This document shows positions 1 to 8,708 of a DNA stretch of 55,151 nucleotides, piece after piece. The translations under genes were made by a program, and so were the position numbers. The first letter of the stretch is position 1. Each line of letters opens with the position of its first letter. Under the pieces are notes generated by a model that worked only from the letters and a program-made list of their open reading frames with translations, searched no databases and had not been told where the DNA came from. The DNA comes from an uncultured Clostridium sp. (GTDB lineage Bacteria > Bacillota > Clostridia > Lachnospirales > Lachnospiraceae): NCBI GenBank assembly GCA_947575275.1, contig CANPMS010000010.1, positions 1 through 55,151 on the forward strand. Reading direction: 5' to 3'.

Positions 1-170
1 ATCTTGGAAAATGTCCTTTTAATAGCATTCAACTATTAAGTTTTGAAAGGTTCAAATTTCTAAAACATACCGTATAAGTCCAAATTAGTCCATCAAAAGA
101 TGTAAAATTTGATGTCAATTTGATGTCAAACCTTTAATGAAAGTACCGCAAACCCGCATAAACACTGGCT
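1..170. other. Left flank, no gene supported
   Basis: AT-rich sequence downstream of the lysS stop codon. It contains two tandem copies of TTTGATGTCAA at about 111-130. A short plus-strand open stretch ends at a stop near 135, but no start lies in the window and no family is recognised. A T-rich intrinsic terminator for lysS is not evident. Confidence 0.4.
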
Positions 171-1682
171 TTATTTGTCGAGTGACTTCATCGTCGGAAA
201 CAGCAGCACATCTCTAATCGCCGGTGAATCAGTAAACAGCATCACCAGCCGATCTATACCATACCCGATGCCTCCCGTAGGCGGCATACCAATCTCCAAG
301 GCATTCATGAAATCCTCATCAGTGGTATTAGCCTCCTCATCACCGGCAGCCAGCGCAGCCTCCTGCGCCTTAAAGCGCTCTCTCTGATCAATCGGGTCAT
401 TTAACTCCGAGTATGCGTTACACATCTCACGCCCATAGATAAACAGCTCAAAGCGCTCCACCTGCTCCGGCTTATCCGGCTTTCTCTTGGTCAGTGGAGA
501 TACCTCCACCGGGTGATCCATAATAAAAGTCGGCTGAATTAAGTGCTCCTCCACAAACTCTTCAAAAAACAGGTTTATAATATCCCCCCGCACATGACGG
601 TCCTCATAGTGGATTCCCTTCTCATCAGCAAGCCTTTTAGCTTCCTCTGTGGTCTGAATCCCGTTGAAATCAACGCCGGCATACTTATGAATAGCATCAA
701 TCATCGCCAGACGCTCAAAGGGCTTTCCTAAATCAATCTCCACCCCCGCATAGGGAATCAAAGAAGTGCCGCACACCTCTTCTGCAATATGACGGAACAT
801 ATTTTCCGTCAAATCCATCATGCCATAATAATCAGTATAAGCCTGATAAAGCTCCATCAGGGTAAATTCCGGATTGTGACGGGTGTCAAGCCCCTCATTG
901 CGGAACACACGTCCAATCTCATAAACCTTCTCAAGGCCCCCCACAATCAGCCTCTTTAAGTACAGCTCCAGAGAAATGCGGAGCTTCACGTCCTCATCAA
1001 GGGCATTATAATGGGTCTCAAAGGGTCTGGCTGTTGCACCGCCCGCATTGGAAACCAGCATCGGCGTTTCCACCTCTAAAAACCCAAGACCATCCAGATA
1101 GCGGCGGATACAGCTAATAATTCTTGAGCGCATCACAAAGGTCCGCTTTACATCCTCATTCATAATCAAGTCTGTATAACGCTGACGATAACGCATATCC
1201 GTATTAGTCAAACCATGGTACTTCTCCGGCAGAATCTGCAGACTTTTAGACAACAGCACCATATCCTTCGTATGGATCGAAATCTCCCCCATCTTGGTGG
1301 TAAACACGATACCCCTTATACCCACAATATCTCCAATATCCATACGTTTGAACTCTTTATAGGCTTCCTCGCCTAAATCGTCCCTCGCCACATAGCACTG
1401 GATATTTCCCTTCAAATCCTGGATATTACAAAAGGAAGCCTTGCCCATCACACGCTTTGACATCATACGTCCGGCGATAGACACTTCTTTACCCTCCATC
1501 TGGTCATAGTTTTCCTTCACATCTGCGCTGTGTACCGTCACATCATACTTTGTAATCCGGAACGGATCCTTCCCTGCCGCCTGCAGTTCGGACAGCTTCT
1601 CACGGCGCACTTTTAAGAGCTGATTTAAATCCGGTTCCTGATTCTGTATTGACTTCTGCTGCTTTGTATTCTGCTCTGACAT
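171..1682 (-). CDS. lysS: Lysyl-tRNA synthetase, class II
   Basis: Cytoplasmic enzyme that charges tRNA-Lys with lysine using ATP. The 503-residue product has the usual class II LysRS layout. An N-terminal OB-fold anticodon-binding domain (about residues 60-150) includes the VSIAGRMMSKR stretch. The catalytic domain follows, with motif 2 (YEIGRVFRNEGLDTRHNPEF) and C-terminal motif 3 (GIGYGIDRLVMLF). Length is normal for the family (about 490-510). The gene lies 27 bases downstream of greA on the same strand and probably shares its promoter. The ATG is preceded by a purine-rich GGGA site. Assignment is firm. Confidence 0.97.
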   Translation of the reverse strand: MSEQNTKQQKSIQNQEPDLNQLLKVRREKLSELQAAGKDPFRITKYDVTVHSADVKENYDQMEGKEVSIAGRMMSKRVMGKASFCNIQDLKGNIQCYVARDDLGEEAYKEFKRMDIGDIVGIRGIVFTTKMGEISIHTKDMVLLSKSLQILPEKYHGLTNTDMRYRQRYTDLIMNEDVKRTFVMRSRIISCIRRYLDGLGFLEVETPMLVSNAGGATARPFETHYNALDEDVKLRISLELYLKRLIVGGLEKVYEIGRVFRNEGLDTRHNPEFTLMELYQAYTDYYGMMDLTENMFRHIAEEVCGTSLIPYAGVEIDLGKPFERLAMIDAIHKYAGVDFNGIQTTEEAKRLADEKGIHYEDRHVRGDIINLFFEEFVEEHLIQPTFIMDHPVEVSPLTKRKPDKPEQVERFELFIYGREMCNAYSELNDPIDQRERFKAQEAALAAGDEEANTTDEDFMNALEIGMPPTGGIGYGIDRLVMLFTDSPAIRDVLLFPTMKSLDK

Positions 1683-1709
1683 CTTTTTTCCCTGCCTGTT
1701 CGTCTTGTT

Positions 1710-2192
1710 TTACGATACTCTCTGAATCTCCAAAACCTTATACTGCATGATACCCGCCTGGGTTTCCACATCAACCACATCGCCCACGCTCTTTCCCAGA
1801 AGCGCCTGTCCAACCGGGGACTCATTAGAAATCTTGTTCTGCAGACTGTTCGCCTCAGTGGAGCCGACTATTTTAAATTCCATCTCCTCATCGAAATCTA
1901 CATCATACACCTTTACCTTACAGCCAATGTTGATCTTATCCAAATCAATCTCATCTTCATCAATGACCTCTGCATTCTTCAGAAGCTTTTCCAGTTCCTC
2001 TATACGCTGCTCAATATCGCGCTGCTCATCCTTGGCTGCGTCATACTCTGCATTCTCTGACAAATCACCCTGCTCTCTTGCTTCCTTAATCTTCTCGGCT
2101 ACTTCCTTTCTGCGGTTCACCTTCAGATCCTGCAATTCATCCTCATACTGTTTCAGTCCTGCATAGGTTAAAATGTGTTTCTTTTCTGCCAT
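1710..2192 (-). CDS. greA: Transcription elongation factor GreA
   Basis: Binds the secondary channel of RNA polymerase and stimulates cleavage of backtracked transcripts. The 160-residue product has the N-terminal coiled coil (roughly residues 10-75, with [12 protein letters not shown] at the tip region) and the C-terminal FKBP-like domain containing the conserved [16 protein letters not shown] stretch. The longest frame begins at a TTG three codons upstream. The ATG beginning MAEKKHIL is preferred because it gives the normal family length and sits downstream of AAGGAAGG. It is the first gene after a consensus promoter and is followed closely by lysS. Confidence 0.95.
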   Translation of the reverse strand: MAEKKHILTYAGLKQYEDELQDLKVNRRKEVAEKIKEAREQGDLSENAEYDAAKDEQRDIEQRIEELEKLLKNAEVIDEDEIDLDKINIGCKVKVYDVDFDEEMEFKIVGSTEANSLQNKISNESPVGQALLGKSVGDVVDVETQAGIMQYKVLEIQRVS

Positions 2193-2241
2193 GATGCTCA
2201 ATTCCTTCCTTCACAACCTTTATACGCTTCACGTTCAAGAC

Positions 2242-2270
2242 ATTATATACTAAAGAGGCACAGTTGTCAA
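2242..2270 (-). promoter_or_regulatory. Sigma-A promoter for greA-lysS
   Basis: Read on the minus strand, this is a perfect TTGACA (-35, 2265-2270) and TATAAT (-10, 2242-2247) separated by 17 bases. Transcription would begin about 40 bases upstream of the greA start codon. Both hexamers match consensus exactly, so strong constitutive expression is expected. Confidence 0.9.
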
Positions 2271-2304
2271 TAACCGAAAAAACCCGTTTTCCCCCATTTC
2301 AGCG

Positions 2305-3276
2305 TTATTCCTCCAACATGCCATGCCTCATCAGAAGCTTCCTTAATTCCTCAAGAGCTTCCAGGGTATTGGACTCCCTTCGGATCACCGCAGAATGAGG
2401 CAATCCAGCGGTATACCACGCGATATGCTTTCGCATCTCCTTCATTCCCAGACTTTCACCCTGTTTCGCCGTCTGAAGCTCTGCGTGGCGCAAAATCATC
2501 CTCCCCACCTCATAAGGCTTTGGCTCCGGCAGCAGCTCTCCCGTATCCAGATAGTGATTAATGCGCCGGAAAATCCAGGGATTGCCCCGGGCTCCCCGGG
2601 CAAGCATCAGCCCATCGCAACCTGTCTCATCAAGCATACCCTTCGCCTCCACCGGTCCCCATATATCACCATTTCCAATTACAGGAATCCTTACTGCCTC
2701 TTTCACCTGTCGGATAATATCCCAGTCCGCCTGACCAGAGTAAAATTGTTCCCTGGTACGTCCGTGAACTGCTATGGCAGATACGCCGCAGCTCTCCGCC
2801 AGCTTTGCAAGTTCCACCACATTAACATGATTATCATCAAATCCCTTCCGGAATTTGACCGTCACAGGCTTTCGCACCTTCCTTACAAGCGCCGTCAAAA
2901 GCTGCTCCACCAGCTTCGGGTTCTTCATCAGCGCCGAACCTTCCCCGTTATTTACCACCTTCGGCACAGGACAGCCCATATTAACATCAATAATATCGTA
3001 TGGTCCCTCTTCAATCTGGTGTGCCATATCGCTTACAATCTCCGGGTCTGAGCCAAAAAATTGCACAGCAATAGGACGCTCCTCCTCACACACCTCCAAA
3101 ATCTCTCTGGTATTGCGATTTTTATAGAGGATTGCCTTTGCACTCACCATTTCCGTGCAGAGAAGTCCGCAGCCCTGCTCCTTGCACAGCGTGCGGAACG
3201 GTAAATCCGTCACCCCCGCCATAGGCGCCAGTATCAGATTGTTCTCCAACTCCACGTTTCCTATTCGCAATTTCAT
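2305..3276 (-). CDS. dusB: tRNA-dihydrouridine synthase, DusB type
   Basis: FMN-dependent enzyme reducing specific uridines in tRNA to dihydrouridine. The 323-residue product is a TIM barrel starting with LAPMAGVTDLPFR. It has the catalytic cysteine in DVNMGCPVPKV, the lysine in VKFRKGFDD, the histidine in AVHGRTREQFY, and the FMN phosphate site around ARGARGNPWIF. Length is normal. The start codon overlaps the stop of the upstream small gene by four bases (ATGA), which implies translational coupling. The DusB subgroup rather than another Dus is inferred from overall similarity to Firmicute enzymes. Confidence 0.93.
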   Translation of the reverse strand: MKLRIGNVELENNLILAPMAGVTDLPFRTLCKEQGCGLLCTEMVSAKAILYKNRNTREILEVCEEERPIAVQFFGSDPEIVSDMAHQIEEGPYDIIDVNMGCPVPKVVNNGEGSALMKNPKLVEQLLTALVRKVRKPVTVKFRKGFDDNHVNVVELAKLAESCGVSAIAVHGRTREQFYSGQADWDIIRQVKEAVRIPVIGNGDIWGPVEAKGMLDETGCDGLMLARGARGNPWIFRRINHYLDTGELLPEPKPYEVGRMILRHAELQTAKQGESLGMKEMRKHIAWYTAGLPHSAVIRRESNTLEALEELRKLLMRHGMLEE

Positions 3277-3665
3277 TTTATTCCGTCCTCCGGTATTGTC
3301 CCGGCAGCCTTCCCATTAGCTGCCGTCTCATCTAATGTCTCCCCAAGACAAAACACTTTGTAATACAGCTCAAGCGCTTCCAGAAATTCCCTTTCCTCCT
3401 GCCGGAACTGCTTAACTTTCAAATCCGCACCGATTTCATCATAATATCCGTCGTACTCTGACGTAGTATGTTTAAACTCCAGAATACCATCCGGGGTAAA
3501 CTCCAGAGTCAGGATACCGCCGCACTCTTCTGTAAACCAGACACACATTACCTGAAGCTGTTTCCTCACAGCCTCCGGCAGACTGTCAAACTCCTCATTA
3601 AAATAGTACTTCCGTTCGTAGCCGTTAGAACCGCAAAGTACTGTATTTTCACTTTGTTTCACCAT
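3273..3665 (-). CDS. Small conserved protein, possibly DUF6145
   Basis: A 130-residue acidic, soluble-looking protein with no signal peptide or membrane segment. The N-terminal half contains a KYYFNEEFDSLPEAVRKQL segment followed by a beta-rich part (EECGGILTLEFTPDGILEF). A helical segment rich in Glu ends before a low-complexity tail. The layout recalls the DUF6145 family seen beside dusB in Lachnospiraceae, but that is from memory and unverified. A good ribosome binding site (AGGAGAG) precedes the ATG. It overlaps dusB by ATGA, so the two proteins are probably made together. Function is unknown. Confidence 0.75.
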   Translation of the reverse strand: MVKQSENTVLCGSNGYERKYYFNEEFDSLPEAVRKQLQVMCVWFTEECGGILTLEFTPDGILEFKHTTSEYDGYYDEIGADLKVKQFRQEEREFLEALELYYKVFCLGETLDETAANGKAAGTIPEDGIK

Positions 3666-3690
3666 ATTTCTCTCCTATCTGCTCCCCTTC

Positions 3691-3729
3691 AAAAACCGAA
3701 GAACGCCCGGCGGAGTCTGCCGCCAGGCG
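3691..3729 (-). terminator. Intrinsic terminator after pfkA
   Basis: On the minus strand a 10-bp GC stem (CGCCTGGCGG with CCGCCGGGCG, one wobble) and a 6-base loop are followed after a few bases by a run of five T. It lies about 40 bases beyond the pfkA stop, between pfkA and the small gene coupled to dusB. Confidence 0.65.
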
Positions 3730-3769
3730 AATGAAGGGCATATACCCTAAAAAACCCTCTATATCATAT

Positions 3770-4744
3770 TTAACGAACCAGCATCTTCGCAATCTCGTAC
3801 TGGTCATCGGAAATATCCTTCTTCATCTGCAGCGCTTCCTGAATATCAAAATCCACATACTCTCCGCCCTTATAAGCCACCAGGCGGTTGCTCTTTCCCT
3901 CGCACAAAAGCTCTGCTGCCTTTGCTCCCATAATAGACGCATACACCCGATCCTTACAAGTAGGAGTTCCGCCCCGCTGCATGTGTCCCAGGATTGTGGC
4001 TCTCGTCTCAATACCCGTAGCCGCCTCAATCCGCCGTGCCATGGAAGTGGAATGTCCGATTCCCTCTGCATTGATGATAATGTTGTGCTTCTTACCGCTC
4101 TTGCGGTTGGCAATAATCCGGTTAATCAGCGCCTGCTCGCTGCCGTCATAACGCTCCGGCAGAAGTATATCCTCCGCACCGTTGGCAATTCCGCACCACA
4201 GCGCAATGTAACCGGCATTTCGTCCCATAACCTCAATAATACTGCATCTCTCATGGGAAGTGGAGGTATCACGCACCTTATCAATGGCCTCCATCGCCGT
4301 ATTGACTGCCGTATCAAAACCAATCGTATAATCGGTACAGGCAATATCCAAATCAATCGTTCCCGGCACACCAATCGTGTTAATTCCAAGGGATGCCAGC
4401 TTTCCCGCTCCCCGGAAAGAGCCGTCCCCACCAATCACCACAATACCATCGATACCATGTTTGCGGCAGATGTCAGCGCCTGCCTGCTGCCCCTCCGCCG
4501 TGGTAAACTCTTTACATCTCGCTGTGTACAGGATTGTTCCGCCGCGATAAATAATATTTGATACGTCAGTGCTCTTCATATCAACAATCTCTTCCTGCAA
4601 AAGACCTGCGTATCCGCGCATAATCCCCTTTACTTTTATTCCCTTAGCCATTGCAGTCCGAACCACTGCGCGGATAGCCGCATTCATGCCCGGCGCATCG
4701 CCGCCGCTAGTTAAAACACCGATTGTTTTTACTTGCTTTGCCAT
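3770..4744 (-). CDS. pfkA: ATP-dependent 6-phosphofructokinase
   Basis: Glycolytic enzyme converting fructose 6-phosphate to fructose 1,6-bisphosphate. The 324-residue product matches bacterial PfkA length. Visible motifs are TSGGDAPGMNAAIRAVVR (nucleotide site), IGGDGSFRGA (the Gly expected of ATP users, not the Asp of pyrophosphate enzymes), the catalytic loop PGTIDLDIACTDYTIG, and the substrate site VMGRNAGYIAL. The catalytic loop has Leu where E. coli has Asn (TIDND); both Asp residues are kept. It lies 47 bases downstream of dnaE on the same strand, an arrangement seen in related clostridia. Confidence 0.95.
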   Translation of the reverse strand: MAKQVKTIGVLTSGGDAPGMNAAIRAVVRTAMAKGIKVKGIMRGYAGLLQEEIVDMKSTDVSNIIYRGGTILYTARCKEFTTAEGQQAGADICRKHGIDGIVVIGGDGSFRGAGKLASLGINTIGVPGTIDLDIACTDYTIGFDTAVNTAMEAIDKVRDTSTSHERCSIIEVMGRNAGYIALWCGIANGAEDILLPERYDGSEQALINRIIANRKSGKKHNIIINAEGIGHSTSMARRIEAATGIETRATILGHMQRGGTPTCKDRVYASIMGAKAAELLCEGKSNRLVAYKGGEYVDFDIQEALQMKKDISDDQYEIAKMLVR

Positions 4745-4791
4745 TATCGTTCCCTCCTGTTACATGCTTATTAGAGTTTAAATCATTTTCC

Positions 4792-7700
4792 CTATCTTTT
4801 CAATCCCTTTTCCACAAGTTTGACACTTCTTTCACCAAGTATTTGATTCAGCGTCTGCAGAATTGTCCCATTTGCACATATTTTCCAGTTGGAAGGCAAA
4901 ACCTTTTTTGCACGTTCCCTCTCAAGATAGATAATAACTGTATCATCTCCCTCCGTATCCTTCAAAAGACCAGATACCTGCGGCCAGAGCTCATCATACT
5001 GTCCCTTGTCGCAAAACTTGAGCCACAGCTCCCGGCGGGACACATCAAATGGAATGACCTGCTCGCAAATCAGCTTTCCCACCGGATCATCCCCAACAGA
5101 GACCCGCCCCTGGATAAATACCTTATCATCCTGATTCAGCATATTCCGATTACTCTCATAATCCCGCGGAAATACCAGCACCTCCACAGACCCCACCATA
5201 TCCTCCACAGTCACAAACGCCATCATCTGTCCCGTTTTCGTAGTCTTTACAACCTTCCCGGTAATCATTCCTCCAATGGTTGCCCTTGAGCCGTCCTGAA
5301 CCGCTGCTCTGCCGGTATCCTCATCCACCATAAAATCCGTGGTCATGGCAGTAATCTTGCTTTTCCATACCTCCAGATAAGAATCCATAGGATGACCGCT
5401 GATATAGATGCCCAGTGTCTCCTTCTCAAAAGCCAAAAGCGCCTCCCTGGAATACTCCTCCACATCCGGCAGGCTGATTCGGAACTGATTTTTTTCCTCC
5501 TCGGCTGCAAAATCAAACAGACTCATCTGTCCTTCCAGCTCGTTCCTTCTCTCCTTGTTCCTCTGCTCCAGCAGATCCGGCGCAACTTCGATTTTTTGCC
5601 TGCGGTTGCCGGGCATGGAATCCAACGCCCCCGACTTAATGAAATTTTCCAGGGTACGCTTATTCACCTCTTTACAGCTCATACGCTCCACAAAGTCATC
5701 CACAGAAAGATAAGGTCCGTTCTTTGTCCGCTCTGCAATAATAGAATCCACCACACTCCTGCCCACGCTCTTAATAGCGGAAAGACCATATCGGATCGCA
5801 TCCCCCGACACCGAAAACTCACTCTGTCCTTCATTAATATCAGGAGGCAGAATCTGAATCCCCATCTGACGGCAGGTCAGGATATACTCCGATACCTTTG
5901 TAATGTTGTCAATAACCGAAGTAATCAGCGCCGCCATAAATTCCTTCGGGTAATAGTATTTCAAAAACGCTGTCTGATAAGCCACCACGGCGTAACATGC
6001 CGCGTGGGACTTATTAAATGCGTATTTGGCAAAATCAATCATCTCATCATAAATGTGATTTGCAGTCTTTTCGTCAATCCCGTTTGCCACACAGCCTTTC
6101 ACCTGCTCGTCAGGATTGCCGTAGACAAAATTCTGCCGCTCCTTCTCCATAACGGAAGTCTTCTTTTTTGACATGGCACGCCGCACCAAATCGCTTCGCC
6201 CCATGGTGTACCCGGCCAGATCCCGCACAATCTGCATCACCTGCTCCTGATACACAATACAGCCGTAAGTGGGCCCCAGAATCGGAACCAGCTGCGGACA
6301 GTCATAAGTAATGGATGCCTTCTCATTCTTTCCCTTTAAATATTTTGGAATAAAATCCATGGGACCCGGGCGGTACAGGGAAACGCCTGCGATGATGTCC
6401 TCTAGGTTTTCAGGCTTCATTTCCTTCATAAAGCTCTTCATGCCTGAACTTTCCAGTTGGAAAATACCCTCGCACCTTCCCGTTCCGATAGATGCAAGCA
6501 CCTCTTTGTCGTTGTAGTCAATCTGCTCCATATCAAGCTGAAGCCCATAGTTTTCCTTCACCTGACGAACCGCATTCTGAATTACCGTCAATGTGCGGAG
6601 TCCCAAAAAGTCCATCTTTAAAAGCCCCAGCTCCTCCAACGTGGTCATGGTAAACTGGGTCGTAATCGTGCCGTCAGCGGCCTTGGAAAGCGGAACAAAC
6701 TCATCCATGGCGCTCTGGCCAATCACCACTCCGGCCGCGTGCATGGAGGTGTGCCTTGGCAGCCCCTCAAGACGCTTTGACATATCAATTAAATATTTTA
6801 CCTCTTCATCCTGCTGGTACGCTGCCCGAAGTTCCGGGCTCTGCCTCAACGCTTTGTCCAGCGTCATGCCCAAATCCCCCGGTATCATCTTGGCAATGGC
6901 ATCACACCTGGCATAAGGCATATCCAGCACCCTGCCCACATCGCGAACCACACCCTTGGCCGCCAGCGTACCAAACGTAATAATCTGGACCACCTGCTCC
7001 TTACCGTACTTCTCCACCACATAATCGATAACCTCCTGCCTGCGCTCATAGCAGAAATCAATATCAATATCAGGCATAGATATACGCTCCGGATTTAAAA
7101 ACCGCTCAAACAACAGATCATAGCGAATCGGGTCAATATTAGTAATCTCAAGGCAGTATGCCGCAATCGAGCCCGCCGCTGATCCCCTCCCCGGTCCCAC
7201 CATAATATCGTGAGAGCGGGCAAAATGGATAAAATCCCACACAATCAGAAAATAGTCCACATAGCCCATGTCCCTGATTACGCCCAGCTCATACTCCAGC
7301 CGTTTCTGAAGCGTCCCGTCATCCTTCGGATAGCGTTTCTCCATACCATCCCGGCACAGCTTATTCAAATACCCCCAGGAATCATAGCCCTCCGGCACAT
7401 CATACTTTGGCAGCTTCGTCACGCCGAACTCAATCTCCACATTGCAGCGCCCGGCAATTTTATGAGTATTATCAATCGCCTCCTGCGCATAAGGAAAAAG
7501 CTCCCTCATCTGCTCCTCAGACTTCAGATAGTACTGCCCGCCCTCATAGCGCATACGGTTCTCGTCAGCAACCTTTTTCCCGGTCTGAATACAAAGCAGA
7601 ATATCGTGAGGAACAGCATCCTCCTCCAGAATATAATGAACATCATTTGTGGCAACCAAATCCATGGAAAGCTCGCGGCTCATACGCATCAGCCCCTGGT

Positions 7701-8259
7701 TTACCATCTTCTGCATGGAGATTCCGTGATCCTGCATCTCCAGAAAAAAATTACCCTTTCCGAAAATATCCTCATAATGACGCGCAGAGCGGCATGCCTC
7801 ATCGTACATGTCCCGTGACAGATACTGCTGCACCTCCCCTGCAAGACAGGCGCTGATGGCAATAATCCCCTCATGATACTCTTTAAGAACCTCATAGTCC
7901 ACACGGGGTCTATAATAAAAACCGTCCACAAAGCCCTTTGATACGATCTTCATCAGATTATGGTATCCCCGGTCATTCTCTGCCAGAAGCACAAGGTGAT
8001 AGTAGCGGTTCTCTCCAGTACTGTTTTCCTTATCAAACCGGGAAACAGGCGCCACATAAACCTCACAGCCGATGATTGGCTTGATTCCCGCCTCCTTCGC
8101 CGCTTTGTAAAAATCAATTACCCCATACATTACGCCATGATCCGTAATTGCAATGCTGTCCATCCCCAGTTCCTTCACCCGGAGCGCCAGCTCTTTTATC
8201 TTACAGGAACCATCCAATAAACTGTATTCCGTATGGACGTGTAAATGTGTAAACGCCAC
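4792..8259 (-). CDS. dnaE: DNA polymerase III alpha subunit, DnaE type
   Basis: Replicative C-family DNA polymerase of 1155 residues. The N-terminal PHP domain starts with FTHLHVHTEYSLLDG and contains ITDHGVMYG. The palm has PGRGSAAGS and the catalytic aspartates in MPDIDIDFCYERR. The C-terminal part has helix-hairpin-helix and an OB-fold (about residues 990-1070, TGQMMAFVTVEDMVG). There is no exonuclease insertion, so it is DnaE rather than PolC. The start codon is GTG (MAFTHLHV), with GAGGAG six bases upstream. It is probably transcribed with pfkA. Confidence 0.96.
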   Translation of the reverse strand: MAFTHLHVHTEYSLLDGSCKIKELALRVKELGMDSIAITDHGVMYGVIDFYKAAKEAGIKPIIGCEVYVAPVSRFDKENSTGENRYYHLVLLAENDRGYHNLMKIVSKGFVDGFYYRPRVDYEVLKEYHEGIIAISACLAGEVQQYLSRDMYDEACRSARHYEDIFGKGNFFLEMQDHGISMQKMVNQGLMRMSRELSMDLVATNDVHYILEEDAVPHDILLCIQTGKKVADENRMRYEGGQYYLKSEEQMRELFPYAQEAIDNTHKIAGRCNVEIEFGVTKLPKYDVPEGYDSWGYLNKLCRDGMEKRYPKDDGTLQKRLEYELGVIRDMGYVDYFLIVWDFIHFARSHDIMVGPGRGSAAGSIAAYCLEITNIDPIRYDLLFERFLNPERISMPDIDIDFCYERRQEVIDYVVEKYGKEQVVQIITFGTLAAKGVVRDVGRVLDMPYARCDAIAKMIPGDLGMTLDKALRQSPELRAAYQQDEEVKYLIDMSKRLEGLPRHTSMHAAGVVIGQSAMDEFVPLSKAADGTITTQFTMTTLEELGLLKMDFLGLRTLTVIQNAVRQVKENYGLQLDMEQIDYNDKEVLASIGTGRCEGIFQLESSGMKSFMKEMKPENLEDIIAGVSLYRPGPMDFIPKYLKGKNEKASITYDCPQLVPILGPTYGCIVYQEQVMQIVRDLAGYTMGRSDLVRRAMSKKKTSVMEKERQNFVYGNPDEQVKGCVANGIDEKTANHIYDEMIDFAKYAFNKSHAACYAVVAYQTAFLKYYYPKEFMAALITSVIDNITKVSEYILTCRQMGIQILPPDINEGQSEFSVSGDAIRYGLSAIKSVGRSVVDSIIAERTKNGPYLSVDDFVERMSCKEVNKRTLENFIKSGALDSMPGNRRQKIEVAPDLLEQRNKERRNELEGQMSLFDFAAEEEKNQFRISLPDVEEYSREALLAFEKETLGIYISGHPMDSYLEVWKSKITAMTTDFMVDEDTGRAAVQDGSRATIGGMITGKVVKTTKTGQMMAFVTVEDMVGSVEVLVFPRDYESNRNMLNQDDKVFIQGRVSVGDDPVGKLICEQVIPFDVSRRELWLKFCDKGQYDELWPQVSGLLKDTEGDDTVIIYLERERAKKVLPSNWKICANGTILQTLNQILGERSVKLVEKGLKR

Positions 8260-8308
8260 TGTTTTCTCCTCTTTCTCCTATGTTAAAAACCCGTCATGTC
8301 CGGTTTTT

Positions 8309-8337
8309 ATTATACTATCTTCCACAGGAAAATTCCA
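8309..8337 (-). promoter_or_regulatory. Possible promoter for dnaE-pfkA
   Basis: On the minus strand a perfect TATAAT (8309-8314) lies about 50 bases before the dnaE GTG. The -35 at 17-base spacing (TGGAAT) is a poor match. A short inverted repeat (AAAACC with GGTTTT) lies just downstream, over the expected start of the transcript. Only the -10 is convincing. Confidence 0.45.
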
Positions 8338-8385
8338 CCAAAATTTCCATTTTCCCTGGGCGCGAAGTGCGCATCCCCCGGAGGG

Positions 8386-8419
8386 TTTTACTTTATAGGA
8401 CACTTCCTATAAAGTAAAA
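8386..8419. repeat. Perfect 14-bp inverted repeat
   Basis: TTTTACTTTATAGG and its exact complement are separated by six bases (ACACTT). The A-rich and T-rich ends make it a possible bidirectional terminator between the HPr-like gene and dnaE. One arm recurs at 37006-37020. Confidence 0.75.
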
Positions 8420-8440
8420 AGAGTTCCATTCACGGAACTC
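8416..8440 (-). terminator. Intrinsic terminator of the HPr-like gene
   Basis: On the minus strand, GAGTTCC and GGAACTC form a perfect 7-bp stem with a 6-base loop, immediately followed by five T. It begins about 8 bases after the stop codon and probably ends the hprK-to-HPr transcript. Confidence 0.85.
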
Positions 8441-8448
8441 CAAATATC

Positions 8449-8706
8449 TTACTTGCCACCATTTAAGTATTTCTCAATATTATCCATTGCCTCATCTTCA
8501 TCCGAGCCGTCCACAGAAATCGTAATATTCTCACCTGTATCCAACCCAAGAGTCATCATTCCCATAATACTTTTTGCATTAACACGCGCAGTATTGTTCT
8601 CCACATAAATACGGCTGTCATACTGACTGGCAACCTGTACCAGCATCGCCGCCGATCTGGCCTCCAGCCCAGACGAAAGTCCAATTGTAATTGTCTTCTT
8701 TACCAT
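8449..8706 (-). CDS. HPr-family protein with Glu at position 15 (Crh-like)
   Basis: An 85-residue HPr fold. HPr normally carries phosphate on His15 for sugar transport and on Ser46 for catabolite control. Here position 15 is Glu (GLEARSAAMLV, where HPr reads GLHARPA), so it cannot be a phosphocarrier. Ser46 and its surroundings are intact (NAKSIMGMMTLGL), so HprK could still phosphorylate it. This matches the logic of Bacillus Crh, which has Gln15, and like crh the gene lies next to whiA and rapZ. A regulatory rather than transport role is inferred. The stop is followed directly by a terminator. Confidence 0.9.
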   Translation of the reverse strand: MVKKTITIGLSSGLEARSAAMLVQVASQYDSRIYVENNTARVNAKSIMGMMTLGLDTGENITISVDGSDEDEAMDNIEKYLNGGK

Positions 8707-8708
8707 AA

